A stretch of 64,000 bases of DNA from assembly GCA_023053575.1 (NCBI GenBank), contig JAKZAP010000007.1:24329464-24393463 (forward strand), in the 5' to 3' direction. The notes under the pieces are model-generated. The model had not been told where the DNA came from and did no database searches. It was given only the letters and a program-made list of their open reading frames with translations. Of the stretch, positions 1-10,482 are shown one piece after another. This DNA is from Branchinecta lynchi. Taxonomy: Eukaryota; Arthropoda; Branchiopoda; Anostraca; Branchinectidae. The position numbers and the translations under genes are program-made. Numbering within the stretch: the first letter of the stretch is position 1; each line of letters opens with the position of its first letter.

Positions 1-385
1 ATCAGCTCTATTTATGAAGTTCGGAATATCTGCTTCCGTCCCCATAGCGTAAGTTCTACTATGACGCGGGAATTTTAATCTCAACACAAACGCATTTTAA
101 GTGGGCAATGATGAGACTAGTGAAGATTGCTTAGTGCGTGAAAACAAAAATCATAAATCTTTCTCGTAAGGCATATAACAAAAATACAAGCGCATAGAGG
201 TACCACAAATGACACGGAAATTCCACTACTTGAAAATCGATTATTCGTGAATAGCGGAAAACGAAGTAACGCATTTTCAGCGGATCTTCGAGCCAATTTA
301 AGTGAAGAAGTGATAGGTAACTAGATTGGCCTATCCCAGTCCTTTTCAGTTAAACTTTAACGGATAAAGGCCAAATAATGCTTAC
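1..385. other. AT-rich sequence, no gene seen
   Basis: I see no convincing coding frame, repeat arm or RNA gene here. It would be the intron downstream of the candidate exon that ends at 386 on the minus strand, if that exon is real. Confidence 0.4.
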
Positions 386-642
386 CTCTCGTCGCTTCTG
401 TCATCCAGACGTTTTAGACCTAGTGAACAGCGTTCTAAGCGCTGGAATTTTTCCTCCAGAATTTCTAAATTCAAACACTCTTCCTTCAAATCAGGAAACT
501 CGCATTCGTCAAAACTCAATGCCACACCGACAAGAGTCGTATCCTCTTTTTCGCAGAGAAATCCTTCGTCATTCTCAACTTTCACGGAAACAATATTCAT
601 TTCACAACAAAATGAAAGGATCACATCAGCGGCAGAATCAGA
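386..642 (-). CDS. Candidate internal coding exon, unknown gene
   Basis: On the minus strand an open frame of about 85 codons ends exactly at a consensus 5' splice site (GAGAG|GTAAGC at 390-381); the in-frame TAA belongs to the intron side. A possible acceptor, CTCTCATTCAG, precedes 642, giving start phase 0 and end phase 2. The frame stays open upstream of 642 for about 26 codons, so the 5' edge is uncertain, and there is no ATG at its left edge. The encoded segment is acidic and leucine-rich in its second half (LNLEILEEKFQRLERCSLG), consistent with a short helix or coiled coil. I do not recognise the family. A chance resemblance of a CEFPD...NLE stretch to MSH2 is too short to use. The codons read like real coding sequence, unlike the surrounding AT-rich DNA. 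Confidence 0.45.
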
Positions 643-689
643 CTGAATGAGAGTCCAACTGACTAACCATGTTTGACTCAATCGGATTA

Positions 690-1870
690 AGAATGGAGAG
701 CGATAAGCCGAGTGGGGAATTTTTCAGATATTTCTGGGGATAATTAGCAGAGGATAATTGGAGAACCCCAGGGAACAGACAGAAAAAAAGTGAAGAGCTA
801 AAATCAATGAGCTATGATAGTAGATTGATTTGATCTTATTTTTTGTCAAAATAAAAAGTTCTAACAGAGAAAACAATCACATGGACGATGAAGAAATTTG
901 TCAAAACAAATGAAATTATAATTAATATGGAAGTGAAACCTACCAAACTTAAGAGTTCAAAAACACCTTAAAAGCTTGTTGTTCGAAAATGAAAAATAAG
1001 TAATTGAAATTTAGAGAATAGAATGTAGAGAAAAAAAGCAGCTTCTAGTAACTGAGATTTTTCGTTTTGTCTTATTTAGTCATTAGAATAACAAGTTTTA
1101 ATTATGTTTTTTTATAATATTATATAAAATTGAGATGTTAGTATTAGCTGTCAATGAACTTGGTTTCTTTATCTTTTTTATTTGGTTGGTTGTGTGGTGA
1201 TGTGGAGTGAGTTATTTTATTACATATTTTTTTATTTATTTATATGGAGGTCGGCTGTATTTTCGAGAACACTATTTCACTTGGTGAGTTACTTTATTTT
1301 ATTAAATTTTTTATTTTATTTATGTAAAAGTCAAATTATAAAAGAAGGTTATTTTTTATGGCATAACTGTTTCCCAACCAACGGGTCACAGAGCCTTGAG
1401 ATTTTTCTAATTAAGTAGATTCTTATGTCAGTTTTAATATCAATGAAGCTGTGTGTCGTATCGGATAATAAAAAGAGGTTTAACTTCAACAATTTTATTT
1501 GCTCCACCAACCGTTTTTACGTAATCCCCCTCCCTTCAGCAAACTATAGTCACTCAATATTTCATTCGAGCTATATAGATACAATAGAAAAAACGAGATT
1601 TTCGGGTTTTTTTTCTTGCTCAGCTAGTTACCCCTCTAAGATGATGTGCGAGGGATAAATAAATTTCGGATATTTCGGTTGCACTTCCGGCAAACCGTCC
1701 TCAGCAAAAAAATAAAACTAAATCATAAAATGCACAACAACCACAACAGGAAAATGATGCGGAACCAACAGACAATAAGACGACATGTAACTAAAGACCA
1801 GAAGAACGGTGCGGACTCAACGACATGCAGATACAAATAAAATAACGAAAGATAAAACGTGCGTGTTAAA
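690..1870. other. AT-rich spacer, nothing recognised
   Basis: Low-complexity, T-rich stretches around 1080-1360. Short open frames here have no domain, splice or repeat support. Confidence 0.4.
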
Positions 1871-1885
1871 AGTCTGTATAAAAGT

Positions 1886-1935
1886 ATCGGCCCTTCATGG
1901 TACGGGTCCTCTTCGGACTCAAACTGGAAGATTAA
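1886..1935 (-). repeat. Degenerate fragment of the hammerhead-bearing repeat
   Basis: Read on the minus strand this contains a degenerate GACCCGTACCATGAAGGGCC hairpin followed by GATA rather than GAAA. It matches the stem II block seen in full copies elsewhere (for example 47205-47345). Only the core remains. Confidence 0.45.
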
Positions 1936-1969
1936 CTTGTCACTCCATCCTTCAAATGCTACTACTCTC

Positions 1970-1992
1970 CCCCCCCCCCCCCTGTCCCCCCA
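1970..1992 (+). repeat. C-homopolymer tract
   Basis: A run of C with one T interruption, of the kind that recurs inside several hAT-like elements in this window. No element ends are visible around this one. Confidence 0.6.
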
Positions 1993-2126
1993 AAGAGAGG
2001 AACAAGAGATGTAAGGCTTCTCCAAGAAAAGATCTCAGTGAAAACTGTATTTTTTTTATGGAAGGTTTTCCTACCGTAGTAAATTATTTTATTGAAACTT
2101 TTAAAAGTCATAAGAAATTTGTTATT

Positions 2127-2805
2127 TTATTGAAACTTTTATAAGTCATTTAAAAGTCATACTACACTGTCAGAAGTTTCATGACGTACAGCCCAAGGAT
2201 GCGCGGTTTCAACAGACAACACTTGGAATTTGGAAGGTTATCTATAAAGTCATAAAAGTCATTATTTTATTAAAACTTTTATAAGTAATTTAAAAGTCAT
2301 ACTACACTGTCAGAAGTTTCATGACATACAGCTCAAGGATGCGCGGTTTCAACAGACGACACTTGGAATTTGGAAGGTTATCTGTTGTCGCGACAAAACT
2401 TTTGCATAACAAGCATTGCCAAGAAAAGCCGAAAAATTACCAAAAAAGCATCTGCTGAATTCTCAATATCATGAGGACAAACGAGGGATAGTATTTTTGT
2501 AAATATTAAGTTTTTAAAGAATGAAATATTTTAAGGAAAGGAGATATTAAGGAAGGAAAAATAAAGAAAAGGTTTTAAAGATGTGTTGAAAATGGTAAAA
2601 TGAGAAATAAGGGTTAAAAGATGGAATAAGAAAGAATATTAAACAAATTAAATGTAAAAGAAAAAAAATTATGCATAATATTTCATGCATAACGTTTGTG
2701 GCGACAACAGATAACATTCCAAGTGTTGTCTGTTCCGTGTTGCCTGTTGAAACCGCGCATCCTTGTGTTGTCTGCTATAAAGCTTCTGACAGTGTATGAC
2801 TCAAT
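2127..2805. mobile_element. Foldback element with a duplicated left arm
   Basis: Two direct copies, from 2127 and from about 2266 (period about 139 bases), share ACACTGTCAGAAGTTTCATG followed by AAGGATGCGCGGTTTC and an ACACTTGGAATTTGGAAGG block. The same order returns inverted at about 2690-2802 (GTTATCTGTTGTCGC..., ending CTTCTGACAGTGTATGA). It is therefore a terminal-inverted-repeat element with arms of about 115 bases whose left arm is duplicated. The middle (2400-2690) is AT-rich and non-coding. Diverged relatives of the arm occur at 13540-13580 and 21960-22230. I cannot fix the target duplication, although GTCATAC-like sequence lies outside both arms. Confidence 0.6.
2416..2490 (+). repeat. 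Direct repeat, copy 1 (pairs with 2874-2945)
   Basis: CATTGCCAAGAAAAGCCGAA and the following bases through CTGCTGAATTCTC recur at 2874-2945 with few differences. This suggests a local duplication or two copies of one element arm. Confidence 0.6.
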
Positions 2806-2989
2806 ACTTCAAAGAATCCTAATAAAGAGATTGAAATAGATTTGCCAGAAACTTTGACAGCCATAATCACCACGACATTGCCAAGAAAAGCCGAAAAACA
2901 ACCAAAAAAGTATCTGCTGAATTCTCGATCTCAGGAGGACAAACAAAAAAGCCAACAGATGCTTTTTGGCAGATTGGCCAAGTTTTGCT

Positions 2990-3290
2990 TTTTGGCCTTA
3001 TCGGCATTTTTTAGCGGTTCAACATTGAGCCAATGTTGACCAACAGAGCGTTCTAGCGACCAACAGAAACCTCTGTGGCCAACATTGTATGTCAAAACGA
3101 CCAACAACTGAAAGTGTTATTGTTCGAGTCTGTTTGGTCAATTTATGGAGTAATCAGCCGGATTTCACAAATAGAGCGGTCTGGCGAAGATTCACCTATG
3201 TTGATCAACAGGGACGTTCTGACGGTTAACAGTAGTCTGTTGGTCAACGCTGTTGATAAACTGAAGAACCGCTAAGAAACGCCTATAGCT
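2990..3290. mobile_element. Foldback element containing GTTGACCAACAG motifs
   Basis: The left arm near 3008-3050 (TTTTTAGCGGTTCAACATTG ... TTGACCAACAG) is mirrored on the other strand near 3220-3280 (CTTAGCGGTTCTTCAG ... GTTGACCAACAG). The loop holds further CCAACA repeats. No coding frame is credible. Confidence 0.5.
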
Positions 3291-3476
3291 GATTGGTTTA
3301 CACAGGATTTGTATCAATTTAGAGAGTTCGTTTGTATTACGAGCATCCGTCACGGATTTATTACAATGCTACAATAAATAATGAACATAAAAAGTTTGGC
3401 TTTCCGTTTAATTTTTCATCTATACGGAGGTTCGCATCTTTTTCTGTTGTTGGAATGAAATGAAACACATATTATA

Positions 3477-3650
3477 CTAACAAAGTCTTAGGTAAACGTT
3501 GATGACCATTGAGCGACTAATTTCAACGATACCGCACTTGGGCTTTGTAGAATTCATAGCCCGAATGAGCGTCACCATTACTCCTAACACTTGTTGCATT
3601 GCAGGGTATGCGTCATTTACAATATCCTTGCACCACGATCTTCTGCAAAA
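3477..3650 (-). CDS. Weak candidate exon, unknown gene
   Basis: A minus-strand frame of about 58 codons follows an acceptor-like TTTTGCAG and ends in TAG at 3477-3479. The sequence (CKDIVNDAYPAMQQVLGVMV and onward) has a balanced composition, but I recognise no family, and the frame and phase do not join the exon at 386-642. It may be chance. Confidence 0.2.
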   Translation of the reverse strand, partial: FCRRSWCKDIVNDAYPAMQQVLGVMVTLIRAMNSTKPKCGIVEISRSMVINVYLRLC

Positions 3651-4150
3651 TAAACAGTTTCCATTCAGCCCTTCCATCTTTACAAACTTCGATTCCGTTC
3701 CCTACCATCCCTTCCCGTTCTACCCTCGTTTTTATTTTTATATTTGTGACCCGTTTTTTGTACAACAGCTGAGTATGAGTAAAATACACAAAATAAAATA
3801 CACATATTAAAACACTAAACAAAACAACACACATAAACAGGATTTGTGTGGTTTTTGGCAGTTGCTACGTTATAGTGTTTTTATTTACACTAGCAAATTT
3901 ATCAGATCTGTATGGTTCTCTGTAGAGGGTTTTTAATTTATGTTACAATTTTGTTGGTAAGAAATTTGAACCTTGACAGTTTGGTGTTTCGTAGGCCTTT
4001 TGTTGGCATCGTAGGCCGTTCGCAATAACTAACTATGGTGAAAAGATCTAGAAAATCGATATCCAAGCTTAGACAGCTTGACCTGGGAGGATTTACCGGA
4101 ATCCTACGAATACCAGAATGAAATAGAACAGTATGATTAACGAAGCGTAA
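3650..4150. other. Spacer, nothing recognised
   Basis: AT-rich sequence before a LINE 3' fragment. No arms, tails or exons could be supported. Confidence 0.35.
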
Positions 4151-4154
4151 GGCT

Positions 4155-4560
4155 TTGGTTTCTTTGTATTCATTTTTTTGCGATTACTCTATACTCTATC
4201 TTTCTGGCACTTTTGTTCTATTGAAAAAGAGTGATGTACGTAAACTACGTACATGTTACTACAAATACTGTAAATACCTGCTTTATTTGCCTATATCGTA
4301 TCGAAACCGGACAATAATAAAAAAATACAAAGCCCCCGATATAACGGCAAAACTCAAGGAGCTTCACAAAAATTTATGTGGACAAGCATATGAACGGCTT
4401 ACTCCATATCACGGGCTCGTCCGTTTGTTCTGTTGATTTTTTGTGTTCATTTTGTGGTATTAGTGTCTCTTCAGTTGTTTATTTGTTTCTTTCTCTTCTT
4501 ACAACACTATCTTCACATTGTTTTTGTGCAGTGGGTTACAAATAAATTATTATTATTATT
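4155..4560 (+). mobile_element. 5'-truncated LINE: RT C-terminus and 3' tail
   Basis: The frame 4155-4436 carries the LRTCYYKYCKYLLYLP ... YRNRTIIKKY segment. This is the same C-terminal block as in the large LINE at 30130 (KLFYKYAKYLLGLPPWARNR) and the broken one at 53004 (LRSCFFKYCIFLTYLP). A 3' untranslated stretch with TCCGTTTGTTCTGTTGATTT follows, and the copy ends in AAATAAATTATTATTATTATT. Everything upstream of the C-terminus is missing, typical of aborted target-primed reverse transcription. A short piece of the same 3' UTR lies at 36930-36990. Confidence 0.75.
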
Positions 4561-4699
4561 CTATAATATTAACAACAATCTTCGAATAAGATAACTAAAT
4601 TTTTTTAGCATCATTATTTATAGTTTCACTATATTACAGGGCCGCCTTAACTATGTTATTGTCAACGACTGTAATAAGTCCATCCGGTAATCATTTCTG

Positions 4700-5060
4700 A
4701 GCTTCCAAGCTTCCGATGTCATTTATATATATATATCTAAATATTTATATATAAATACTCTTTCAAAGAAATTTAGAGCTAAGATAACGTGTTGTCCCCA
4801 GATGGCCCATCTATTCCCCCCTCCTCTCCCGTCTTCCGTGCGTCGGTCCGAGAGGAATACTGGCAATCAGTTTTCCCCATATCCCGCTAATTCTTCTACC
4901 CAATTTTTACGTAGTTTCATCCCATCATTTATTTCTGGTAATTTCTTGTGAGTGTATTAGTTAATTTGTTTCTTGTGTGTCTGTGTATTTTGTAAATTTG
5001 TATTCCTTTTCTAGCTGTTAGCTATTCGGATTAAAATTGATTGATTGATTGATTTATATT
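4700..5060 (+). mobile_element. LINE 3' UTR ending in TTGA repeats
   Basis: The segment ends TAGCTGTTAGCTATTCGGAT followed by a (TTGA)n tail at about 5037-5055. The same ending occurs at 36755-36795 (TTTTAGCTATTTGGATTAAA plus TTGA repeats). It is a 3' end of a different LINE family from the copy at 4155; no coding part survives. Confidence 0.6.
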
Positions 5061-5069
5061 CAGCTACAT

Positions 5070-5110
5070 TTTATTCGAGCTATATTTCGGCCCATGCATG
5101 ATGTCATTTA
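5070..5110 (-). repeat. Fragment of the hammerhead-bearing repeat
   Basis: CAGCTACATTTTATTCGAGC followed by TATATTTCGGCCC matches the helix III and stem II side of the repeat seen complete at 16132 and 29513. It stops within stem II. Confidence 0.5.
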
Positions 5111-5119
5111 TCTATCCTA

Positions 5120-5905
5120 CACCCATTCTGCATCTTCTATGTCTGGTTGTTTCCGAAGCGGATCAGGCTCATTGGTCAGAAAAACCGGTTATGCTATTGT
5201 CTCTGTTTTTCTCGTCAAAGCTTAGCGGTCCGTGAAGCTAATAATACTAATTTTATTTTTCACCCATCAAAAAGCACAAGGCAGGAATATGAATAAAGAA
5301 GAAAAGCAGAAAATACCACTAAAACAAACAAATATGGAACTACGATAACATTTCCAATCTACAGAATTAGAACACCCGGAATGGTTCTATATTTTTCGTT
5401 AAACAGACCAGAGTTTCAAAAGAGTACGAATACTGATATTAAATATTGTATGAATTGAATATTGAAACAGAAACTAAATCTGTTGCAACTTGTGCTTTTA
5501 CTGCTTAGAACTTGGGACATTGCAGACAAATCGACCGAGCCAAAATTCGCAATGGCTGGCAAAAAGTCCGAGCTCCGAATTTGGAAGACCTCCGCGACGG
5601 ATACTGTTGCTTGAAGGTTTTGCAGAGTATGTTTGACACATTCGGTTTGCTTTTTGGTAAAAAACTTGACCGGAGTGTAATTTTTATCCATCATGGACCT
5701 TCGTAGAGTCTAAATCAAAAGACAAAACAAAAGTAACACGGTACATTCAGTGTAAAAAGCACGTCACAGAGCAAAACTTGACTCGGTTTTTTTGCTGATT
5801 CCGATTGTTACTAGGTGAAGCGTGATTGTCGTTCGATGTCGACCCAGTCGAGGATTCAGTATCTTGCTCTCGCTTACCTACAGGTTTAGCCTCGCTCAGA
5901 CTGCC
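5120..5905. other. Spacer, nothing recognised
   Basis: Two overlapping frames on opposite strands at 5416-5706 have no family resemblance and no supporting splice sites. No repeat family of this window is evident. Confidence 0.35.
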
Positions 5906-5909
5906 CAAT

Positions 5910-7022
5910 TAAAAAAAAAAACAGGCCTGACAACAAAAATCAGGTGAATTACCGAATTCGGTCACGAATCAGAACCAAATGAATCTGATTAATGACCGAA
6001 ATGGACTGACCGAATGCGGTAGAACAGATACGGGCTTGAGAAAAGTCCGCTGAAACCGAATTCACTAGTGAGTGTGACCAAATAAATACGTTAATTAACC
6101 GAATTTACGTAGAGAAGTACCGAACGCGGTGAAGTCGACTCGGAGTGAACAAAAGTTGGATGAATTGTCGAATTCGGTCACGAATCAGAACCAAATGAAT
6201 CTGTATAATGACCGAATTATGAAATGGACTGACCGAATGCGGTAGAACAGATACGGGGCTTGAGAAAAGTCCGGTGAAACCGAATTCACTAGTGAGTGTG
6301 ACCAAATAAATACGTTAATTAACCGACTTTACTTAGGGAAGTAACGAACGCGGTGAAATCGACTCGGAGTGAACAAAAGTTGGATGAATTGTCGAATTCG
6401 GTCACGAATCAGAACTAAATGAATCTGATTAATGACCGAATTATGAATGGGACTGACCGAATGCGGTAGAACAGATACGGGGCTTGAGAAAAGTCCGGTG
6501 AAACCGAATTCACTAGTGAGTGTGACCAAATAAATACGTTAATTAACCGAATTTACGTAGGGAAGTACCAAACGCGGTGAAATCGACTCGGAGTGAACAA
6601 AAGTTGGATGAATTGTCGAATTCGGTCACGAATCAGAACCAAAGAATCTGATTAATGACCGAATTATGAAATGGACTGACCGAATGCGGTAGAACAAATA
6701 CGGACTTGAGAAAAGTCCGGTGAACAACTGAATTCGCTAACGAGTGTGACCAAATTAATACGTTAAATAACCAAATTTACCTAGGGTAGGGACGTACCGA
6801 ATGCGGTGAAATCGCCTCTAACTGAACAAAAGTTGCATTATTTACCAAATTTGATAAAGAATGGGAACCAATAAACACGTTAAATCACCTAACTTGGAAA
6901 TGTGGGTACAAAAGATTTGATAAAACAGGCATCACGGCTTCGCCGCGATGCCCATTTTGACCGAATTTTCGCCATCGGCGAAAATTTGACCGAATGCCCA
7001 AAACGTAGGGGGGCGCCCCTGC
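5910..7022 (+). mobile_element. hAT-like element fragment with a 224-bp tandem array
   Basis: About four head-to-tail units fill 5945-6905. The anchor GTCGAATTCGGTCACGAATC starts at 6167, 6391 and 6615, a period of 224; the first unit is 216 and the last 229. Each unit holds CCGAATGCGGTAGAACAGAT and TAAATACGTTAATTAACCGA. Downstream comes CCCAAAACGTAGGGGGG, as in the intact element at 61998-63364, which has a single unit. The left terminus is lost near 5910. Short open frames inside repeat every 224 bases and are repeat artefacts. Confidence 0.75.
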
Positions 7023-7099
7023 GTCGCGTGATAGAGGACCCTACATAAGATTTGATTTCCCTAGGCCGTTTTATAAATGTAAACGCGCTCGGCTCTATA

Positions 7100-7140
7100 C
7101 ATATGTATTAAAATGAATGAATGATTGAATGAATGAAGGC
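7100..7140 (+). repeat. Imperfect GAATGAAT/GATT microsatellite
   Basis: ATGAATGAATGATTGAATGAATGA may be a LINE tail, but no 3' UTR that I recognise precedes it. Confidence 0.4.
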
Positions 7141-7141
7141 A

Positions 7142-7515
7142 TGAACAAATTAAAATGTATAGGCTGCTCACCGGTAGGAATAAACTACGATTTTTCGTTT
7201 TCTGAGGTAAAATAGAAGAAATGTGTGACGTCACGCGTGTATGGAATTACGGTACAACTTAGTTTAGACCGTGTTAAAGCACGAAATTTTTGAGGGGAGT
7301 TCACGGGACGGACTTCAAAGTAAGTCTTTTTTCGAGCGTGAGAAATCTGGCAAAATTCCTCAGGGTGGCTAGTCTAGAAAAAGAAACCTAAAAACAAATA
7401 TATACAGGGAAATCCATGCATTTATATTTGAATATTTTATACGCTTTTATTTTGTTTCTTTATTTAGCCCCTGGTATTTAAATGCAAATAAATATCACAC
7501 CATTTGACACAGCGA
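7142..7515. other. Spacer, nothing recognised
   Basis: No coding frame or repeat was identified. Confidence 0.3.
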
Positions 7516-7529
7516 TGCGTAATATAAGT

Positions 7530-7655
7530 ATTCCTTCAGCCTAAGCTGGCTGTGAATCGTATTTGAAATGTGCGAAACGGATACAGTTCGTCAGCTGCAT
7601 TCGAGGTTGCATTTTCTTGGCCCTTCTTGGCAAGGGTCCCCATCAGGATTTCGCT
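7530..7655 (-). repeat. Degenerate hammerhead-bearing repeat
   Basis: On the minus strand CCTGATGGGGACCCTTGCCA, then AAGAAGGGCCAAGAAAATGC, keeps stem II. The catalytic boxes are altered (CTGATGGG, and an inserted AAG before GAAA). The flanking CCTTCAGCCTAAGCTGGCTG corresponds to the GCCCAAGCTGACT end of other copies. Confidence 0.55.
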
Positions 7656-7747
7656 ATGAGAAACGAACAATGGAATATGTGTTTAGTCTCATGCTTTACA
7701 GAAACAGAACTTAGAACCTCGTAGCACAAATTCATATAGTCTTCGGA

Positions 7748-8640
7748 CCTGAGCAAAATAACACCAGGGAGTAGCGCCAAGACCTCTCCTATCCATGCTT
7801 TGCAACCAGGCCATACTCGTAGCGCCGCCCACTACGCTTGCGTCTTTTAAAGCGAGACAAACTTGCGGGCTTAGAAATTTTCAGTAAAGCGAAGGTGCGG
7901 TCTGCACACACAAGGAAGAAACGGAAGCTGCATCATTTTTATGTTCTGTTCAAAATATGCAGTTATCAAAGCCAGCGCCCGTGAACGACTGAATGCTTTT
8001 CAGTAGGAAAGTTCTCTATCGCTAGTGGTGCCAGTATCGCTGCTATTCCAGTGTGTGTCAATTCTGTCAAGTCTTGGCGCCAGGCCCGTATCCAGGAATT
8101 TCTTTCGGGGGGGGGGTTTGCCTCTGGCTCGGACAAAAAAGTATAAAAAAGACATAGATCAGAGGGAAAAGTCTATACAAATGGTTATTTTTGTATGTTT
8201 CGGGTGGGGGTCAACCCTCTCCCCCCCCCCTGGATACGGCCTTGCTTGGCGATACTTCCTTGTTTTATTCTGCTCTGCTTCTGACCATCCAAATAACACT
8301 ATGAAGTAGCGCCAAGACTTGACAAAATTGACACACACTCGAATAGCAGCGATACTAGAACCACTAGCGATAGAGAACATCCCTACTGAAACTCATACAG
8401 TCGTTCACTAACGCTGGCTCCAATAACTTCATATTGTAAACAAAGGGAAAAAAATATACAGCCTTCATTGTTCCCTTGGTGTGTGCAGACCGCACCTTTG
8501 CTTTACTAGAAATTTATAAACCCGCAAGTTTGTCTCGCTTTAAATGCCACAAGCGCAGTAAGCGACGCTACGAGTATTGTCCGTTTGAAAAACATAGGTC
8601 TTGGCGCTACTACCTAGTGTTATTTTGCTCTGGTCGAAAT
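7748..8640. mobile_element. Large foldback element with a hAT-like MITE in its centre
   Basis: The left arm begins GAGCAAAATAACACC (about 7751) and runs through AGTAGCGCCAAGAC, GTCTGCACACACAAGG and ATCGCTAGTGGTGCCAGTAT to about 8080. The right arm (about 8308-8640) carries the reverse complement in order, ending GTGTTATTTTGCTC. The arms are about 330 bases with scattered differences. The loop holds the 164-base element at 8081-8244 and an extra copy of the arm tip (TATTCTGCTCTGCTTCTG ... GTAGCGCCAAGACTTG). Both arm tips share the AGTAGCGCCAAGAC motif. No transposase frame is present. Confidence 0.7.
8081..8244 (+). mobile_element. hAT-like MITE, family B copy 1
   Basis: The ends are CAGGCCCGTATCCAGG and, inverted, CCTGGATACGGCCTTG. 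Flanking 8-base direct repeats CTTGGCGC (8073-8080) and CTTGGCGA (8245-8252) differ at one base. Inside are a G run, a conserved ACATAGATCAGAGGGAAAAG block and a C run. Copies 14059-14225 and 18521-18655 share all of this. The 8-base duplication and CA...TG ends fit the hAT superfamily; the element is far too short for a transposase. Confidence 0.8.
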
Positions 8641-8649
8641 TGTTTACTG

Positions 8650-9435
8650 GGCAAGAAGGTAAAAATTCGTCATTACCCTTTTTTGTCTATATGTATCCAC
8701 GAATTTCAAGAATCCTTTTTCAGCAGATTTCAACGCACATGCACTTCAGAGCTAGGAGGTAAATTGTGCACTGTGCAATCCGTGCCTAAAGTTGCGAGAA
8801 TTCAGACGAAGGGGAGGTCCTTAGCGCGAAGGTTCTTAAGCGCTCCAGTTACGCGCGCTCTTGATGGTCCGGTCTAGTAAATTTATTGTTTCTACGTAAG
8901 GAGCTAAGAAGCTTTTCAATGAACCAAAGACACTATAGTGTGTATATATTTGTATAGTGTATGTGATTTTATGTAATAAAATAGAAGAATTGTTGTTTTC
9001 TCACGGAATAGGTTGCAGGCAAAAAACAGTGCTTTTAGACATTTCGTTTAATGTTTTTTTTTCTGGGAACTTTGCTGAATTTGAATCGGAGTTACATACG
9101 GAGTTGCTTGTTAGGTATTTTTTCGAAGTCGATTAAGGAAAGTTTTTTACTTTTTTTCTTTATATTTGCAGAGATATTTGCTTCGGGATTACAAACACAG
9201 TGTTTGTTTTGCAGTGTAAACAATTGTGTGGATTAATTTGGTACATGGTTTCACTCTATTATTCCTTCTTTATTTTTTTTTGTTCTTCTTTTCTGTCTTG
9301 TATAATAACACATCCTCGCAAGCAGTGCTTTTGCTGTCCTATTTTTGAGATCCTCGAATGTGTTGTCAATACACTATTCTACTACTGCACTGCTAATGTC
9401 ATTTATTCATTGATTTCCGGGTTTAATAAGTAGTG
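8650..9435. other. Spacer, nothing recognised
   Basis: T-rich from 9040 to 9430. Short frames there show no domain. The SINE head at 9453 follows. Confidence 0.35.
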
Positions 9436-9436
9436 A

Positions 9437-9530
9437 ACTGAGAGACAGAAGTGCTCCTCAGTCGGGATTTAAACCCACGACCTTTGGCTTACAAGGTCAC
9501 TGCTCACCACTGAGTTACAGAGGGGCCATG
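9437..9530 (-). mobile_element. tRNA-Thr-derived SINE head
   Basis: On the minus strand a tRNA-like body runs from 9527 to 9453: box A-like TAACTCAGTGGTGAG, anticodon-loop sequence CCTTGTAAGCC (TGT, threonine) and box B-like GGGTTTAAATCC. It differs from the copy at 57689 by many changes, yet the downstream flank (CTCAGTTCACTACTTA) matches that copy. Conserved flanking sequence outside the tRNA points to a SINE, not two tRNA genes. Confidence 0.65.
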
Positions 9531-9539
9531 AACATAGTT

Positions 9540-10260
9540 AGCAAACCACGACAATAATCAGATAGAAGCAGGCTATAGGGGTAGAGATCCCGGCAAAGGC
9601 CAATTCGTCTAAGCTGCTCACATCCCATGTCACGGGGTTCGCTAATCTTACGTATAATTTAAGTAATATTATCCAAGTTTTCTTGAACTCTCATTGCGAA
9701 GGTTTTAGTACTTGAGTACTAAAACTTGAGTACTCTCTTTAGCACTTGATATTATAACGACACTTTATAGTCATTTGTAACAAACCTTGAAAGTAAAGAA
9801 AATTAAAGAGGGCCTCAAATCGCGCAGTTGTCGCTTAAAACCAACTACTCTCTGTCTATCGTGATGCCAGCAATACTTCCCTTCCACACAGGTACTATAC
9901 TATACTATATATACTCGTAAGAGGGTAACCCCTTTGATCGCCACCTGGATGCAGTTCGTCGACGACGGGATTCTTCTTTTCCTTCAAGAACATCGCCGCA
10001 GAATAATTAACAGCGAAAACTTGCGATTTAGCAAAATAGAACTGAAACAGAACGAGGGAATTAGCTTGCTCTTACAGTAATTTTTCGAAGTCTTTCTTTT
10101 CATCCATGTTTGGCACAAGGTTCCTGTTGGGGTGCTTTTTACGTAAGTACGTATTTAACTTTATTGACCCAAAAATTCTTATGGAACTTAGTCGGAGCAT
10201 AAAAACAAAAGGAAATGTGCGGAATATAACCAGAGCATTTCCAGTATTTAAAACTTACAA
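9540..10260. other. Spacer, nothing recognised
   Basis: Contains a small palindrome near 9705-9735 (AGTACTTGAGTACT repeated). No gene was seen. Confidence 0.35.
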
Positions 10261-10261
10261 T

Positions 10262-10437
10262 ATGAGACTACACTGTAAAAAGTTTCTCCGAGTGAGGATT
10301 AAAGTTAACTGCAATATTTGCTATTGGGATTAATCTTATCTCTACCGGGATAAGATTAATCCGAATTAGAGACAATCTTGTCTCAGTAGAGATAGAGATA
10401 AGACTAATTCCAGTAGCAAATACAGTGTAGTTTCGTT
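10262..10437. mobile_element. Short foldback element
   Basis: The outer ends ACTACACTGTA (10267-10277) and TACAGTGTAGT (10422-10432) are inverted. The inner arms ATTTGCTATTGGGATTAATC and, inverted, GATTAATCC / AGACTAATTCCAGTAGCAAAT form a long imperfect hairpin full of TTATCTCTACC/GGTAGAGATAA units. No coding potential. Confidence 0.65.
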
Positions 10438-10482
10438 TGATGGCTAGCCGTTGGTCTGAGCGTCTTGTAGCCTTACGTTCGA

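Noticed and set aside
386..642. MutS homologue (MSH2) exon
   Set aside because: Only a CEFPD...NLE resemblance over a few residues; the rest does not follow the family.
6105..6529. Two near-identical 66-codon minus frames
   Set aside because: They repeat exactly because of the 224-bp tandem array.
5945..6905. CRISPR-like spaced repeats
   Set aside because: Units are 224 bases and similar throughout, with no short repeat/unique spacer pattern, and the genome is eukaryotic.
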